DNA of 64,000 nucleotides from Candidatus Methylopumilus turicensis (GCF_000953015.1 NZ_LN794158.1:434001-498000), one strand, 5' to 3'. Positions 1 through 9,391 are shown, counted from the first letter of the stretch. Translations and numbers: made by a program. The notes: generated by a model not told the origin, from the sequence alone.

Positions 1-1
1 T

Positions 2-2785
2 ACCAAAATCGAATTCCAGCTTGGAACGGACATCAACCAAGCACTCTCAAAAGTGCGTGACCAAATGATCGGCATTAAACCGCTATTGCCGCGTGGCTCA
101 GAAGAACCGATGATCCAAAGCATTGATGCCGATGTAGTGCCGATTTTGACTTATGCCGTGCAAGCCCCACAGCGCTCAATTGAACAGTCCACTTTGCTGG
201 TGGATACACAAATTAGCCGTGCTTTGCTGGCCATTAAAGGCGTGGCAAAAGTGCAGCGACAAGGCGGTGTTGGGCGTGAAATTCGCATCGCTTTAGATCC
301 CGTAAAACTTCAAAGCTATGGCGTCACCGCTGCCGCCATTAATGATCAATTACTTGCTTCTGTGCAAAACTTGCCTGCAGGGCGTATTGATAGCGCGGGG
401 CAAGAAACGCTGATTCGTACTTTAGGTGCGCCAACGGATGTAGTCAGTTTGCAACATATGAATATCGCTTTGCCTGGCCAACGCTTTGTGCGCTTGGCGG
501 ATTTGGGTGACGTGATTGATACCACCGCCTCGCAACGCCAAATCGCACGATTAGATGGCCAGCCTTTGGTTGGGTTTGCGGTGTATCGTTCAAAAACTGC
601 CAGTGAAGTCAGTGTTGAAAAAGAAGTGCAAGCTGTACTTAAAGAGATTCAAGCGAACCAGCCAGATGTGAGTTTCACTCAAGCGCAAACATTGGTTGAA
701 TTTACACAAGATACTTACCATGCGGCACTTTGGTCGTTTATTGAAGGCGCATTGCTCGCGGCTGCTGTGGTGTTTGTGTTCTTCCGCAATTGGCGTGCCA
801 CTTGGATTACCGCGCTGGGTATTCCGCTTTCTGTGATTCCTACTTTCCTCGTCATGCAATGGCTAGGCTTCTCGCTCAACATGGTCAGCTTGTTAGCTTT
901 GTCGCTTGTTTCGGGCGTGTTGGTGGATGATGCGATTGTTGAGATTGAAAACATCATGCGTCATTTGCGCATGGGCAAAACCGCCTATCGCGCCGCGATG
1001 GATGCTGCTGACGAAATTGGTCTCGCCGTCGTTGCGACGACCGTAGTTATTGTGGCGGTATTCGTGCCTGTCAGCTTTATGGGCGGGGTGGTTGGGCAAT
1101 ACTTTATTCAGTTTGGGTTAACCGTGGCAGTCGCAACTGTTTTCTCATTGTTCGTTGCGCGTTTTATCACCCCTGTATTAGCGGCTTATTTCCTCAAACC
1201 TTTCGATGAAGCGCATGCGCCGTCCTCCTGGATGTCAAGCTATCGCCGCTGGTTAGAGCAGGCTTTAGCTAAGCCTAAAACCTCATTATTAATCGCTATC
1301 GGCATTATGGTCGCAACGGTGTTGATTGCATCACGCTTGCCTACCGACTTCATGCCGTTTGAAGATAAATCGCAATCCACCCTGCAAGTGGAATTGCCAA
1401 CAGGTTCGCGTATTGAAGAAACGGACCATGTCTTGGGTTTGATGACGGCAGTTTTACGCAAAAAACCAGAAGTGCAGTCAGTTTACACTGTGGCTGGTGG
1501 TGCGGATGTTGATACCAATATTGATGGTGAAGTGCGCCGTGCTTCTGTCTTAGTGCGCCTCAAGCCTAAATCTGAGCGGGATGTGGATGTAAAAACCTTT
1601 GAGCAATCCATCCTGCAAGATTTTGCCGCTATTCCAAATGCGCGAATTTCAGTGCTGAATGAAAACGGAAGCAAAGCGCTGACCTTCTCGCTGGCTAGTA
1701 GCAAGCCAGATGATTTAGCGCAAACTGCTGGCGCCTTGGAAACCCAAATGCGTGGCTTGCCTGTGCTAAAAGAAGTCTCATCCACCATCCCATTGCCACA
1801 TTCAGAATACGTGATTACCCCAAGGAGTGAAGATGCCGCGCGCTTTAGTGTCAATACGGAGGTGATAGCAGAAGCTGGTCGCGTGGCAACGATGGGGGAT
1901 TTAAATTCTAACCTAGCCAAAATCAGTCTGGATGGCCGCCAAATTCCATTGCGTGTTCAGCTCAATGCAGGCGCTAAAGAAGATGGCGTGATGATTGGTC
2001 AGATGCTCGTACCCAATAGTGAAGGCGTCATGCTTCCAATTTCCGCAGTGGCAGATATTAACTTTAGCGCTGGTCCATCGAGCATTTTGCGCTACGACAG
2101 ACAGCGCCAAATCACCTTAGAAGCCAATCTTAATCATGCAACGCTAGGTGAGGGCTTGGATGCAGTTGAGCAATTGCCTGCCTTAAAAAATCTCCCTAAA
2201 ACCGTGAAGCGTTTTGATACAGGCGATGCGGAATTGCTGGGCGAAATGTTCGATTCATTCTTAATGGCGATGGTGTTTGGCGCCATGGTGGTGCTCGGTG
2301 TGTTAGTGCTTTTATTCCGCACCGTGCTTCAGCCTATCACCATCATGGTCGCACTACCGCTTTCTATCTTTGGTGCTTGTTTGGCGCTTTGGGTGTTTGG
2401 TGAATCGCTTTCATTGCCCTCTGTGATTGGCATTCTCATGCTCTCTGGCATCGTTGGTAAAAACGGCATCTTGCTGGTGGACTGCATTATCGAAACCATT
2501 GCCTCTGGAAAATCTCGTCACGAGGCTATTTTAGAAGCTGCGCAACAACGCGCTAAACCGATCGTCATGACCTCCATGGCGATGATTGCCGGCATGTTGC
2601 CGCTAGTACTTGGCTTTGGTGCGGTCAACGCTTTCCGCGAGCCGATGGCCGTTGCGGTGATTGGCGGCTTGATTGCTTCTACCGCATTGAGCTTGTTATT
2701 TGTGCCTGTGGTCTATGTGCTGATTGACGATTTTGAGCAGTCAATCACGCCTAAATTAAGAGGCTTGTTGACGCTAGAGAAGTAG
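2..2785 (+). CDS. RND-family (HAE1/AcrB-like) efflux transporter, 5' truncated by window edge
   Basis: Inner-membrane proton-driven permease of a tripartite efflux pump. The reading frame is open from base 2 without a start codon (first residues TKIEFQLGTDINQALSKVRD), so roughly the first 130 residues, including TM1, lie outside the window. Visible are the porter domain, a TM2-TM6 cluster around 720-1200 with the proton-relay signature GVLVDDAIVEIENI, a second periplasmic domain, and TM8-TM12 at the C-terminus with the motif GIVGKNGILLVD. The asparagine/aspartate pattern is typical of HAE1 drug pumps rather than CusA/CzcA metal pumps, but the substrate cannot be read from sequence. The periplasmic adaptor is presumably upstream. 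The frame ends with TAG at 2783-2785. Confidence 0.93.
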   Translation, partial: TKIEFQLGTDINQALSKVRDQMIGIKPLLPRGSEEPMIQSIDADVVPILTYAVQAPQRSIEQSTLLVDTQISRALLAIKGVAKVQRQGGVGREIRIALDPVKLQSYGVTAAAINDQLLASVQNLPAGRIDSAGQETLIRTLGAPTDVVSLQHMNIALPGQRFVRLADLGDVIDTTASQRQIARLDGQPLVGFAVYRSKTASEVSVEKEVQAVLKEIQANQPDVSFTQAQTLVEFTQDTYHAALWSFIEGALLAAAVVFVFFRNWRATWITALGIPLSVIPTFLVMQWLGFSLNMVSLLALSLVSGVLVDDAIVEIENIMRHLRMGKTAYRAAMDAADEIGLAVVATTVVIVAVFVPVSFMGGVVGQYFIQFGLTVAVATVFSLFVARFITPVLAAYFLKPFDEAHAPSSWMSSYRRWLEQALAKPKTSLLIAIGIMVATVLIASRLPTDFMPFEDKSQSTLQVELPTGSRIEETDHVLGLMTAVLRKKPEVQSVYTVAGGADVDTNIDGEVRRASVLVRLKPKSERDVDVKTFEQSILQDFAAIPNARISVLNENGSKALTFSLASSKPDDLAQTAGALETQMRGLPVLKEVSSTIPLPHSEYVITPRSEDAARFSVNTEVIAEAGRVATMGDLNSNLAKISLDGRQIPLRVQLNAGAKEDGVMIGQMLVPNSEGVMLPISAVADINFSAGPSSILRYDRQRQITLEANLNHATLGEGLDAVEQLPALKNLPKTVKRFDTGDAELLGEMFDSFLMAMVFGAMVVLGVLVLLFRTVLQPITIMVALPLSIFGACLALWVFGESLSLPSVIGILMLSGIVGKNGILLVDCIIETIASGKSRHEAILEAAQQRAKPIVMTSMAMIAGMLPLVLGFGAVNAFREPMAVAVIGGLIASTALSLLFVPVVYVLIDDFEQSITPKLRGLLTLEK

Positions 2786-2852
2786 TGTTTGTAATGCTAT
2801 TTTATGAGGTAAGTCTGCAATATGCAGCTCTTAAGGTTTTGTAGGATTTGTA

Positions 2853-3374
2853 ATGAGTAATTTAAGAGTTTTTAATATCAAAACAGATAAATTAAATTTT
2901 GATTTTTCTTTTAATCCCGACGAAACATTTAATTGTCATGAGCAGCTAAACTATAACCCCAGCTTAGGCATGGATGATATTCGAAGAGTGGCTCTTTGGA
3001 AGTTGAACAGGGTCATTAATATTCCCGAAGATCTATTAAAAAACCTTAGTAAACTGGCTACTAATAAAAGCCTCCATTTTAGTGATGAAACATCAAGATC
3101 AATCATTAGTGCGCTTATTGAATGCGATGGTGTAGGATTTCCAATGGCGAGTTCTATTTTAAAGTTTATCAGACCAGATATTTATCCAATTATTGATGTG
3201 CGGGCTTACAGAGCTTTAAATGGGAAAAAAATATCTTATGGTCAATATAGTTTGAACCTATATTTAGATTACATAGATGAAATTACAAAAATATCTACTT
3301 CACTGAATATCCCGCTAAGAGAAGTTGATGAACAGCTATATTGTTTCGACAAAACATTTAACGAAAAAATCTAG
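2853..3374 (+). CDS. hypothetical protein with helix-hairpin-helix-like segment
   Basis: A 173-residue protein I cannot assign firmly. Residues about 93-120 read GVGFPMASSILKF...YPIIDVRAYRAL. This resembles the helix-hairpin-helix (GVGxxxAS) followed by a conserved aspartate (D115) seen in HhH-GPD base-excision glycosylase-like proteins. The usual iron-sulfur cysteines of the MutY/Nth group are absent. Base composition is clearly more AT-rich than the flanking pump and pyrimidine genes, which suggests later acquisition. It starts 68 nt after the efflux gene on the same strand, with no strong ribosome-binding site. Function beyond possible DNA binding is inference. Confidence 0.6.
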   Translation: MSNLRVFNIKTDKLNFDFSFNPDETFNCHEQLNYNPSLGMDDIRRVALWKLNRVINIPEDLLKNLSKLATNKSLHFSDETSRSIISALIECDGVGFPMASSILKFIRPDIYPIIDVRAYRALNGKKISYGQYSLNLYLDYIDEITKISTSLNIPLREVDEQLYCFDKTFNEKI

Positions 3375-3402
3375 ATAGTTTGGTTTAGTCCATTAGGTAG
3401 GA

Positions 3403-3450
3403 TTTGCTTGCAGTTCGCAGTACTCCCTCCAATTAACTTCTCAAAACTAG
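3403..3450. repeat. imperfect direct repeat, copy 1
   Basis: The segment around gcagttcgcagtactccctcc and the following ttaacttctcaa recurs in degenerate form at about 3765-3805 (gcagtccgccgtacttccttc, then ttaattctcaa). The two copies bracket the small zinc-ribbon gene. No terminal inverted repeats or transposase were found, so this is described only as a repeat. Confidence 0.5.
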
Positions 3451-3538
3451 CCATGCACCAAATGCTCACTCTGAAGGCTGCATTTTATCTTGCCTGTGTT
3501 GAGAGAATCTCACGGCGCTATCTTTTAATATTGAAGAG

Positions 3539-3727
3539 TCAGTGCCGCTTGTCCGATTTCCAAGTGCCGCCGTAGCGATAACAAGGGTGCTCTTGGACTT
3601 TGATTCTGCATTCATTGCAGATTAAGGCCCATGAAGCTGTTTGGTCGTAAATAATACGATAAAGCGTTGCGCTGACTACTTTGCAGTGTTCGCAAGCTTT
3701 GATGCGGGTTCGGACGGGTTTAGGCAC
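3539..3727 (-). CDS. small zinc-ribbon-like hypothetical protein
   Basis: A 62-residue, strongly basic protein with two CxxC knuckles, C12-x2-C15 and C37-x2-C40, spaced as in a zinc ribbon. A conserved-looking C-terminal YRYGGTWK motif follows. I recall similar small proteins of unknown function in other Proteobacteria, which together with the regular cysteine spacing argues it is a real gene. It stands alone: no cotranscribed neighbour lies close by, and repeats lie on both sides. A metal-binding or nucleic-acid-binding role is only inferred from the knuckles. Confidence 0.6.
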   Translation of the reverse strand: MPKPVRTRIKACEHCKVVSATLYRIIYDQTASWALICNECRIKVQEHPCYRYGGTWKSDKRH

Positions 3728-3755
3728 TTAGGTTCTTGTTGTTAGGTTCTTGTTG
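3728..3755. repeat. 14-nt tandem duplication
   Basis: ttaggttcttgttg occurs twice head to tail at 3728-3741 and 3742-3755, directly upstream of the zinc-ribbon start codon on its strand. Confidence 0.8.
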
Positions 3756-3779
3756 GGCGGACTCGGTTGCAGTCCGCCG
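3756..3779. repeat. GC-rich hairpin followed by REP-like sequence
   Basis: gcggact and agtccgc pair across a short loop. About 80 nt further right lies ttcgacaagctcagcacgaa (about 3858-3877), which resembles a short intergenic word often dispersed in proteobacterial genomes. No T-run follows the hairpin, so it is not a clear terminator. Confidence 0.45.
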
Positions 3780-3902
3780 TACTTCCTTCGTTAATTCTCA
3801 ATAAACCGCTCTTCCTGATCTTGCCGAAAGGCAGGCTTAGCCTAAACGGATGGTGTACTTCGACAAGCTCAGCACGAACGGAAGTTGTGCTAAATCTGTA
3901 AC

Positions 3903-5174
3903 TTACCCATGCACCACATGCCCATTGAGCAGGGTGTATTTCACTTTTCCTGCGAGTTCCAGCCCCAAGAACGGTGTGTTTTTACCTTGGCTGAGCAGCG
4001 CTTTCGGTTCTATCTTCCAATATTGTTTTGGGTCAAACACACAAATATCTGCGCTGGCATTCAAACTTAAATCACCAGCTTGAACGCCTAAGATATTGGC
4101 TGGGGCTTGGGTGATGTGTTTTATCGCATCGCTTAACTTGAGCTTGTTATCTTCTGCCCATTTGAGGGTGAGGGGCAATAGTAACTCCAGGCCTGTGGCA
4201 CCGGCTTCTGCTTCGGCAAAAGGATAGAGCTTTGCATCATCATCCACTGGGGTGTGGTCAGAGCAAATGGCATCAATGGTGCCATCCGCGAGGCCGTTGG
4301 TGAGGGCTGTTTTGTCACGTTGACTGCGCACAGGTGGTTTGAGGTGGGTGTTGGCATCAAAGTAGCCAATGTCAAAGTCGGTGAGGTGCAGGTGGTTGGC
4401 GCTGACATCACAGGTGACTTGTTGGCCTGCTTTTTTCGCGGCGCGCACCATCTCCACACCTTCTGAAGTCGAGAGCCGGCATAGATGCACTTTGGCGCCT
4501 GTTTCTTTGGCGATACGCAAGATGCTTGCAATGGCTAAGGTTTCAGCTGCGGCTGGGATACCTTTTAAGCCAAGTCGTGCGGCTACTTCGCCATCATGTG
4601 CCACACCATCTTTAGCGAGGTAAGGCTCCTCTGGGCGAAGCCAGACAGTGAAGCCAAATGTCGCAGCGTATTGCATCGCACGCCACAATACTTGGGTATC
4701 TTTAATGGCAACATCTGCTTGCGAGAATCCCACACAACCTGCTTCACTCAGCTCGCACATTTCGGTAATTTCTTTGCCAGCAAGTTGGTGGGTGAGAGCG
4801 CCTAGCGGATAAACATGGGCTTGGTTGAGTTGTTTAGCACGATGCTTGAGCATTTCTACCAAGCCTGGCTCATCAAGCACTGGGTCGGTATCTGGAGGGC
4901 AAGCAAGGCTAGTCACGCCGCCCGCTGCTGCAGCATTCATTTCGCTTTCTAGGGTGGCTTTGTGCTCATAGCCTGGTTCACGCAAGCGTGCAGATAAATC
5001 CACTAAGCCAGGGATGATGACTAAGTTAGTTGCGTCGATGGTTTGGTTGGCAACAAAACCATCAGGCGCTTTACCTATGCCAGCGATTTTTCCTGCGGCG
5101 ATGTAGAGGTCGTGTTTGGCATCTATGCCATTTTTAGGGTCGATTAAGTGGCCGTTTTTAATGTGTATTTTCAT
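3903..5174 (-). CDS. pyrC': dihydroorotase-like protein PyrC' (predicted non-catalytic)
   Basis: Amidohydrolase-family protein of 423 residues, overall fold as in dihydroorotase. The metal-binding HxH after strand 1 is missing: where active enzymes have DxHxHLREPG this protein has D59-L-S-A-R-L-R-E-P-G, so both histidines are replaced (S61, R63). The later HxxHxST histidine is also replaced (HLCRLST). NHLHLTD and the catalytic-type aspartate in SDHTP are kept. This is the pattern of the inactive PyrC' that accompanies aspartate carbamoyltransferase in Pseudomonas-type dodecamers and is needed for PyrB assembly. It lies 2 nt after pyrB in the pyrR-pyrB-pyrC' operon. A genuine dihydroorotase must be encoded elsewhere. 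Confidence 0.85.
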   Translation of the reverse strand: MKIHIKNGHLIDPKNGIDAKHDLYIAAGKIAGIGKAPDGFVANQTIDATNLVIIPGLVDLSARLREPGYEHKATLESEMNAAAAGGVTSLACPPDTDPVLDEPGLVEMLKHRAKQLNQAHVYPLGALTHQLAGKEITEMCELSEAGCVGFSQADVAIKDTQVLWRAMQYAATFGFTVWLRPEEPYLAKDGVAHDGEVAARLGLKGIPAAAETLAIASILRIAKETGAKVHLCRLSTSEGVEMVRAAKKAGQQVTCDVSANHLHLTDFDIGYFDANTHLKPPVRSQRDKTALTNGLADGTIDAICSDHTPVDDDAKLYPFAEAEAGATGLELLLPLTLKWAEDNKLKLSDAIKHITQAPANILGVQAGDLSLNASADICVFDPKQYWKIEPKALLSQGKNTPFLGLELAGKVKYTLLNGHVVHG

Positions 5175-5176
5175 GA

Positions 5177-6124
5177 TTAATTCCCCGCCAAAATGCTCAT
5201 CACAGCCATGCGCACCGCAATTCCGTAAGTCACCTGCGGCAAGATGACGGACTGTGTGCCATCTGCGACCGCACTATCAATTTCTACGCCTCGGTTCATT
5301 GGACCCGGGTGCATCACAATCGCATCGGGTTTTGCGAGTGCCAGTTTCTCTGAAGTAAGGCCGTAAGTCTTAAAATATTCTTGCGCGCTAGGCAACATCG
5401 CGCCAGCCATGCGTTCGTTTTGTAGGCGGAGCATCATGACCACATCCACATCTTTTAAGCCTTCATTCATGTCGTGATAAACGTGCACACCTAGTTTTTC
5501 AACGTCTTGTGGTAAAAGGGTCTTGGGCGCAATCACGCGGACTTCTGGCACGCCTAGCGTGGTGAGTGCATGGATTTCAGATCTTGCCACCCGCGAGTGC
5601 AACACGTCACCGACGATGGCGACACGTAAATTATGCATCTCAGGTTTGTATTTTCGGATGGTGAACACGTCTAACAAACCTTGTGTTGGGTGAGCATGAC
5701 GGCCATCACCCGCGTTGATGACGCTGATGTGAGGTGCAACGTGCTTGGCGATCATATGTGCCGCGCCAGATTGTGCGTGGCGGACCACAAACATATCAGC
5801 ATGCATGGCCGTGAGGTTGTCGATGGTGTCTAAGATAGTTTCGCCTTTGGATTGTGACGAGGTGCTCACATTCAGCGTAATCACGTCGGCAGAAAGGCGT
5901 TTGGCGGCAATCTCAAAAGTAGTGCGTGTTCGGGTGCTGTTTTCAAAGAATAAATTACAGACTGTTTTGCCTCGAAGAATCGGCACTTTTTTAACTTCAC
6001 GCTCGGCCACGCCGACAAAAGATTCTGCCGTGTCTAAAATTTGGTTCAGGATTCTTTTGGGGAGGCCTTCAATCGAAAGCAGGTGTTTAAGTTCGCCGTC
6101 TTGCGTCAATTGTGGATTTTGCAT
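5177..6124 (-). CDS. pyrB: aspartate carbamoyltransferase catalytic subunit
   Basis: Catalyses carbamoyl phosphate + L-aspartate to N-carbamoyl-L-aspartate, the second step of de novo pyrimidine synthesis, in the cytosol. The 315-residue protein has the carbamoyl-phosphate motif STRTRTTFE, the HPTQ motif ([13 protein letters not shown]) and a C-terminal [12 protein letters not shown] segment. No pyrI regulatory chain is nearby; instead the next gene is the inactive dihydroorotase pyrC', as in the Pseudomonas class of ATCase. The start codon overlaps the pyrR stop by one nucleotide, indicating translational coupling. Confidence 0.95.
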   Translation of the reverse strand: MQNPQLTQDGELKHLLSIEGLPKRILNQILDTAESFVGVAEREVKKVPILRGKTVCNLFFENSTRTRTTFEIAAKRLSADVITLNVSTSSQSKGETILDTIDNLTAMHADMFVVRHAQSGAAHMIAKHVAPHISVINAGDGRHAHPTQGLLDVFTIRKYKPEMHNLRVAIVGDVLHSRVARSEIHALTTLGVPEVRVIAPKTLLPQDVEKLGVHVYHDMNEGLKDVDVVMMLRLQNERMAGAMLPSAQEYFKTYGLTSEKLALAKPDAIVMHPGPMNRGVEIDSAVADGTQSVILPQVTYGIAVRMAVMSILAGN

Positions 6125-6621
6125 TACGTGTTCTCTTCCAGCGTAAAGTAAAAAGTACCATTCTCATGGCGGAGTAGTTGTAAGTTTTGTGATTCGGCTA
6201 ATTCAGTGTCGAACGCGCTGATTTGAGGTGCGATCGGCAATTCACGTCCGCCCCGATTCACCAAGACTGCCAATGTAATGCTGGCAGGGCGACCGTAATC
6301 AAACAACTCATTCATTGCGGCACGAATAGTGCGGCCCGTGTAAAAAACATCATCAATGAGAATAATGTGTTTGTCTTGCACATCAAAGGGGATTTGCGAT
6401 GGTTTGGTTTCACTGTGCAAACCACGTTCATTAAAGTCGTCCCGATAAAACGACACGTCTAGGATCCCATGCGCTAAGTCTTTGCCTAACATAGGCAGCA
6501 AGCGCTCCGCCAGCCAAGCGCCGCCACTATGAATGCCAACAATCGCCGTGTTTGGTTGAATGAGGGGCTTGATGCGCTCGGCGAGGGTTTCAAAAAGCGT
6601 TTCTGCGTTAGGAAGATTCAT
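6124..6621 (-). CDS. pyrR: bifunctional pyrimidine regulator / uracil phosphoribosyltransferase PyrR
   Basis: PRTase-fold protein of 165 residues, with the PRPP-binding signature [18 protein letters not shown] in the middle and a substrate loop near [13 protein letters not shown]. PyrR binds pyr mRNA in Gram-positives and has weak uracil phosphoribosyltransferase activity. In Proteobacteria it commonly heads pyrBC' operons, as here. I found no obvious PyrR-binding anticodon-loop structure between ruvX and pyrR because the genes overlap by 14 nt, so any RNA-level control would have to act further upstream. Confidence 0.92.
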   Translation of the reverse strand: MNLPNAETLFETLAERIKPLIQPNTAIVGIHSGGAWLAERLLPMLGKDLAHGILDVSFYRDDFNERGLHSETKPSQIPFDVQDKHIILIDDVFYTGRTIRAAMNELFDYGRPASITLAVLVNRGGRELPIAPQISAFDTELAESQNLQLLRHENGTFYFTLEENT

Positions 6622-7111
6622 GATGCTGCCGCTTGCTCATTTCATGGGTAATCGTGTCAAAGTAAGATTGTAATATGACTTGCGCCGCCATTTGGTCCAA
6701 CATCGGTTTTTGTTTACGCCCTTTGATGCCGCTTTCACTGAGAGATTGGCTCGCCTCTGCTGAACTGAAGCGTTCATCTATCATAATAATAGGCAGATTG
6801 AATCGCCCATCCATGCGCCGTGCAAACTTTTTACTGAGTAACGTTACTTCATTTTCTTGGCCATCTAGACTCAGGGGTAAGCCAACGATTAAAGTCGTCG
6901 GTTTCCATTCTTTTATTAAGTTGGCAATCAAATTAAAGCGATCGTCGTTGGATTCTGCATTGAGTGTCGTGAGCGGATGTGCAATCCCCAGCATGTGTTC
7001 ACCAGAGGCCACGCCAATGCGCTTGAGGCCAAAATCAAAGCCTAATACGGTGCCAGCAAAGGTAGGTTGTATGGTTTTGTCATTATTGATGGCCTGCAAT
7101 GATTTAAGCAT
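6608..7111 (-). CDS. ruvX: Holliday junction resolvase-like RuvX/YqgF
   Basis: RNase H-fold protein, 167 residues when started at the ATG at 7109-7111 (MLKSLQAIN). That start overlaps the algH stop by 8 nt. A longer frame reaches 7138, but it runs deeper into algH and gives an atypically long N-terminus. Visible motifs are VLGFDFGLKRIGVA (first catalytic aspartate), a central VGLPLSLDGQE segment and DERFSSAEA with the second acidic cluster. The family is implicated in pre-16S rRNA 5' maturation and possibly in recombination. The order algH-ruvX-pyrR-pyrB is widely conserved in beta/gammaproteobacteria. Confidence 0.92.
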   Translation of the reverse strand: MLKSLQAINNDKTIQPTFAGTVLGFDFGLKRIGVASGEHMLGIAHPLTTLNAESNDDRFNLIANLIKEWKPTTLIVGLPLSLDGQENEVTLLSKKFARRMDGRFNLPIIMIDERFSSAEASQSLSESGIKGRKQKPMLDQMAAQVILQSYFDTITHEMSKRQHHESS

Positions 7112-7664
7112 GACCAGCCACCTCGGAAAGATTTGCAAAGTTTAAGCCTAATAAGCCCATTGCGGCATTGAGTTTGTCAGCATTGGGCGTATCAAAAATC
7201 ACGGTGTCTTTGGCCTCGACAGTCAGCCAAGCATTTTTGCTAATTTCATCTTCTAGCTGACCGGGCGACCAGCCTGCAAAGCCAAGGGTCACCAGTATTT
7301 TTTCTGGGCCATTGCCATTAGCAACTGCTTCTAGAATGTCTTTTGAGCTGGTGAGGGCGGTGTTGCCAAGCACGGCAATAGTGCAATCCCAATCTCCTGG
7401 CGGCTGATGCAGTACAAAGCCGCGTTCGATTTGCACAGGGCCGCCAAATTGGGCTGTTTGCTGGGCGATTGGTAATTCGGAAATATTGAGATTAATTTGT
7501 TTGAACAGGGCATCTAATTTCATCTCGATCGGGTGGTTAATCACCACGCCCATCGCGCCTGTTTCATTGTGTTCGCAAATGTAGGTCACTGACTTTGCAA
7601 AATGTGGGTCTGTCATTGCGGGCATTGCAATGAGAAAGTGTCCAGTAAGATTGACGTTTTCCAC
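7104..7664 (-). CDS. algH: YqgE/AlgH (UPF0301) family protein
   Basis: A 186-residue cytosolic protein of the AlgH family: N-terminal LTGHFLIAMPAMTDPHF, then YICEHNETGAMGVVINHP, and a C-terminal GFAGWSPGQLEDEI motif, all diagnostic. The start is GTG at 7662-7664. It was first linked to alginate regulation in Pseudomonas, but its biochemical role is unsettled. It is the first gene of the run into ruvX and the pyr genes. Confidence 0.92.
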   Translation of the reverse strand: MENVNLTGHFLIAMPAMTDPHFAKSVTYICEHNETGAMGVVINHPIEMKLDALFKQINLNISELPIAQQTAQFGGPVQIERGFVLHQPPGDWDCTIAVLGNTALTSSKDILEAVANGNGPEKILVTLGFAGWSPGQLEDEISKNAWLTVEAKDTVIFDTPNADKLNAAMGLLGLNFANLSEVAGHA

Positions 7665-7691
7665 GCTGCGAATTATATCTTTTCTATCGAA

Positions 7692-8789
7692 CTAAGTCGA
7701 CTCTAAGTATCCTGTGACTTCAAGCCCAAAACCCGCCATGCTTGGCATCTTGCGCGGCGTTGCCATGAGTTTCATTTTACGCACCCCCAAATCTAGCAAT
7801 ATTTGTGAGCCTATGCCGTAATTGCGTAAATCTTGCTTGAGTCGAATAGGCGCATCTGCGTTCATAATCCGATTTAACAACTCCTCGCCATTTTCATTGC
7901 GATTGAGCATGACGATCACGCCACACTCGGATGCGCTAATGACTTTCATCGCATCTAACATATTCCAGGAGTGGCTGAGGCTGCTACTGTCGAGCAAGTC
8001 AAATACCGACAGTGGCTCGTGCACTCTCACTAGGACCTCGTTTTCTGAATTAGGTATGCCTTTGACCAAAGCTAAATGCGTCTCTTGTGCCATTCTGTCG
8101 GTATAAGCCATCAAGCGCATTGCACCGTAAGGCGTTTCTATATTGCGTTCAGCTTTGCGTTCAACTAAACATTCGTTTTCACTACGGTAGTGAATAAGGT
8201 CTGCAATCGTGCCGATTTTGAGTTGATGTTGTTCGGCAAATTCAATTAAATCCGGTAGCCGCGCCATGCTGCCATCGTCTTTTAAGATCTCACAAATCAC
8301 AGAAGCTGGCTCTAAGCCAGCAAGTGAGGCTAAATCACAACCGGCTTCTGTGTGGCCAGCACGCACCAATACGCCACCATTTTCAGCGGCAAGCGGAAAT
8401 ACATGACCAGGGCTGACAATATCTTTCGCAGTCGCTTGTTTGGCAACGGCTGCTTGAATTGTGCGTGCGCGATCTGACGCTGAAATGCCAGTGGTCACGC
8501 CTTCTGCAGCTTCAATCGACACCGTAAAGTTGGTGTGCATGCTTGAACCGTTTTTATCCACCATCGAGGTCAGGTTGAGTTGACGGCAACGCGCCTCAGT
8601 CAGCGTTAAGCAAATTAGTCCGCGGCCATGTTTTGCCATGAAATTAATGTGCTCTGGTGAAGCGAATTGCGCCGCCAGTACTAAGTCACCTTCGTTTTCA
8701 CGGTCTTCTTCATCCACCAAAATCACCATGCGACCATTGCGAATTTCGCTGATGATTTCTTCTGTGGTGCTCATTTTAAATGCGTTCAT
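7692..8789 (-). CDS. ribB: 3,4-dihydroxy-2-butanone-4-phosphate synthase with degenerate GTP cyclohydrolase II domain (RibBX)
   Basis: Residues 1-~205 are a canonical RibB domain making the four-carbon riboflavin precursor from ribulose 5-phosphate ([14 protein letters not shown] near the start; [22 protein letters not shown] in the middle). Residues ~210-365 align with GTP cyclohydrolase II but lack its zinc and catalytic cysteines. Where active enzymes have RVHSEC...GSxRCDCG this protein reads [16 protein letters not shown] with no cysteine. It therefore resembles the RibBX class, with an active RibB and an inactive GCHII-like domain. The start at 8789 overlaps the ribE stop by 4 nt (ATGA). 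A separate ribA is expected elsewhere. Confidence 0.9.
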   Translation of the reverse strand: MNAFKMSTTEEIISEIRNGRMVILVDEEDRENEGDLVLAAQFASPEHINFMAKHGRGLICLTLTEARCRQLNLTSMVDKNGSSMHTNFTVSIEAAEGVTTGISASDRARTIQAAVAKQATAKDIVSPGHVFPLAAENGGVLVRAGHTEAGCDLASLAGLEPASVICEILKDDGSMARLPDLIEFAEQHQLKIGTIADLIHYRSENECLVERKAERNIETPYGAMRLMAYTDRMAQETHLALVKGIPNSENEVLVRVHEPLSVFDLLDSSSLSHSWNMLDAMKVISASECGVIVMLNRNENGEELLNRIMNADAPIRLKQDLRNYGIGSQILLDLGVRKMKLMATPRKMPSMAGFGLEVTGYLEST

Positions 8790-9391
8790 GCAGGTTCGCT
8801 TTCATTGCCCCATTGGGTCATGCGTTCAACATAACGCGCAATCAGGTCAACTTCTAAATTAATTCGACTGCCAATACCCAAGTGTTTCAGGGAAGTCTTT
8901 TCGAGGGTATGAGGAATCAGGTTCATGCTGAAGGTGTCTTTGTCGACAGCGTTTACCGTTAGGCTAACGCCATCAATCGCTACGGAACCTTTAATGGCGA
9001 TGTAACGTGAAAGTGCATGTGGTGCACGAATCAGCAAAATCCAGCAATCGCCAATAGGCTCAAATTTAACGACTTGGCCTACGCCATCCACATGACCGCT
9101 GACCATGTGCCCACCTAAGCGATCTGAAAGACGTAGTGCTTTTTCTAAGTTGACTTCACGTGGCGAATCTAAGCCTACTGTGCAGTTGAGCGTTTCTTTT
9201 GAAACGTGTGCTTCAAAGTGTTTGTCACTCAAAGCCACCGCGGTGAGGCATACGCCATTCACTGCGATGCTGTCGCCAATCTGCACGTCAGACATATCAA
9301 GCGTTCCAATGTTGATGTGTAGTTTGACGTCATCGCCAGCAGGGGTGATGGTTTCGATTTTGCCTGTAGCTTGAATTATTCCTGTAAACAT
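8786..9391 (-). CDS. ribE: riboflavin synthase alpha chain
   Basis: Two lumazine-binding repeats in 201 residues. The first starts [12 protein letters not shown] with GVCLTA; the second has [12 protein letters not shown] and GVSLTVNAV. The enzyme dismutates 6,7-dimethyl-8-ribityllumazine to riboflavin. It leads the ribE-ribBX pair. The 65 bp upstream of it do not contain the conserved FMN-riboswitch boxes, so control by that element is not supported here. Confidence 0.95.
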   Translation of the reverse strand: MFTGIIQATGKIETITPAGDDVKLHINIGTLDMSDVQIGDSIAVNGVCLTAVALSDKHFEAHVSKETLNCTVGLDSPREVNLEKALRLSDRLGGHMVSGHVDGVGQVVKFEPIGDCWILLIRAPHALSRYIAIKGSVAIDGVSLTVNAVDKDTFSMNLIPHTLEKTSLKHLGIGSRINLEVDLIARYVERMTQWGNESEPA

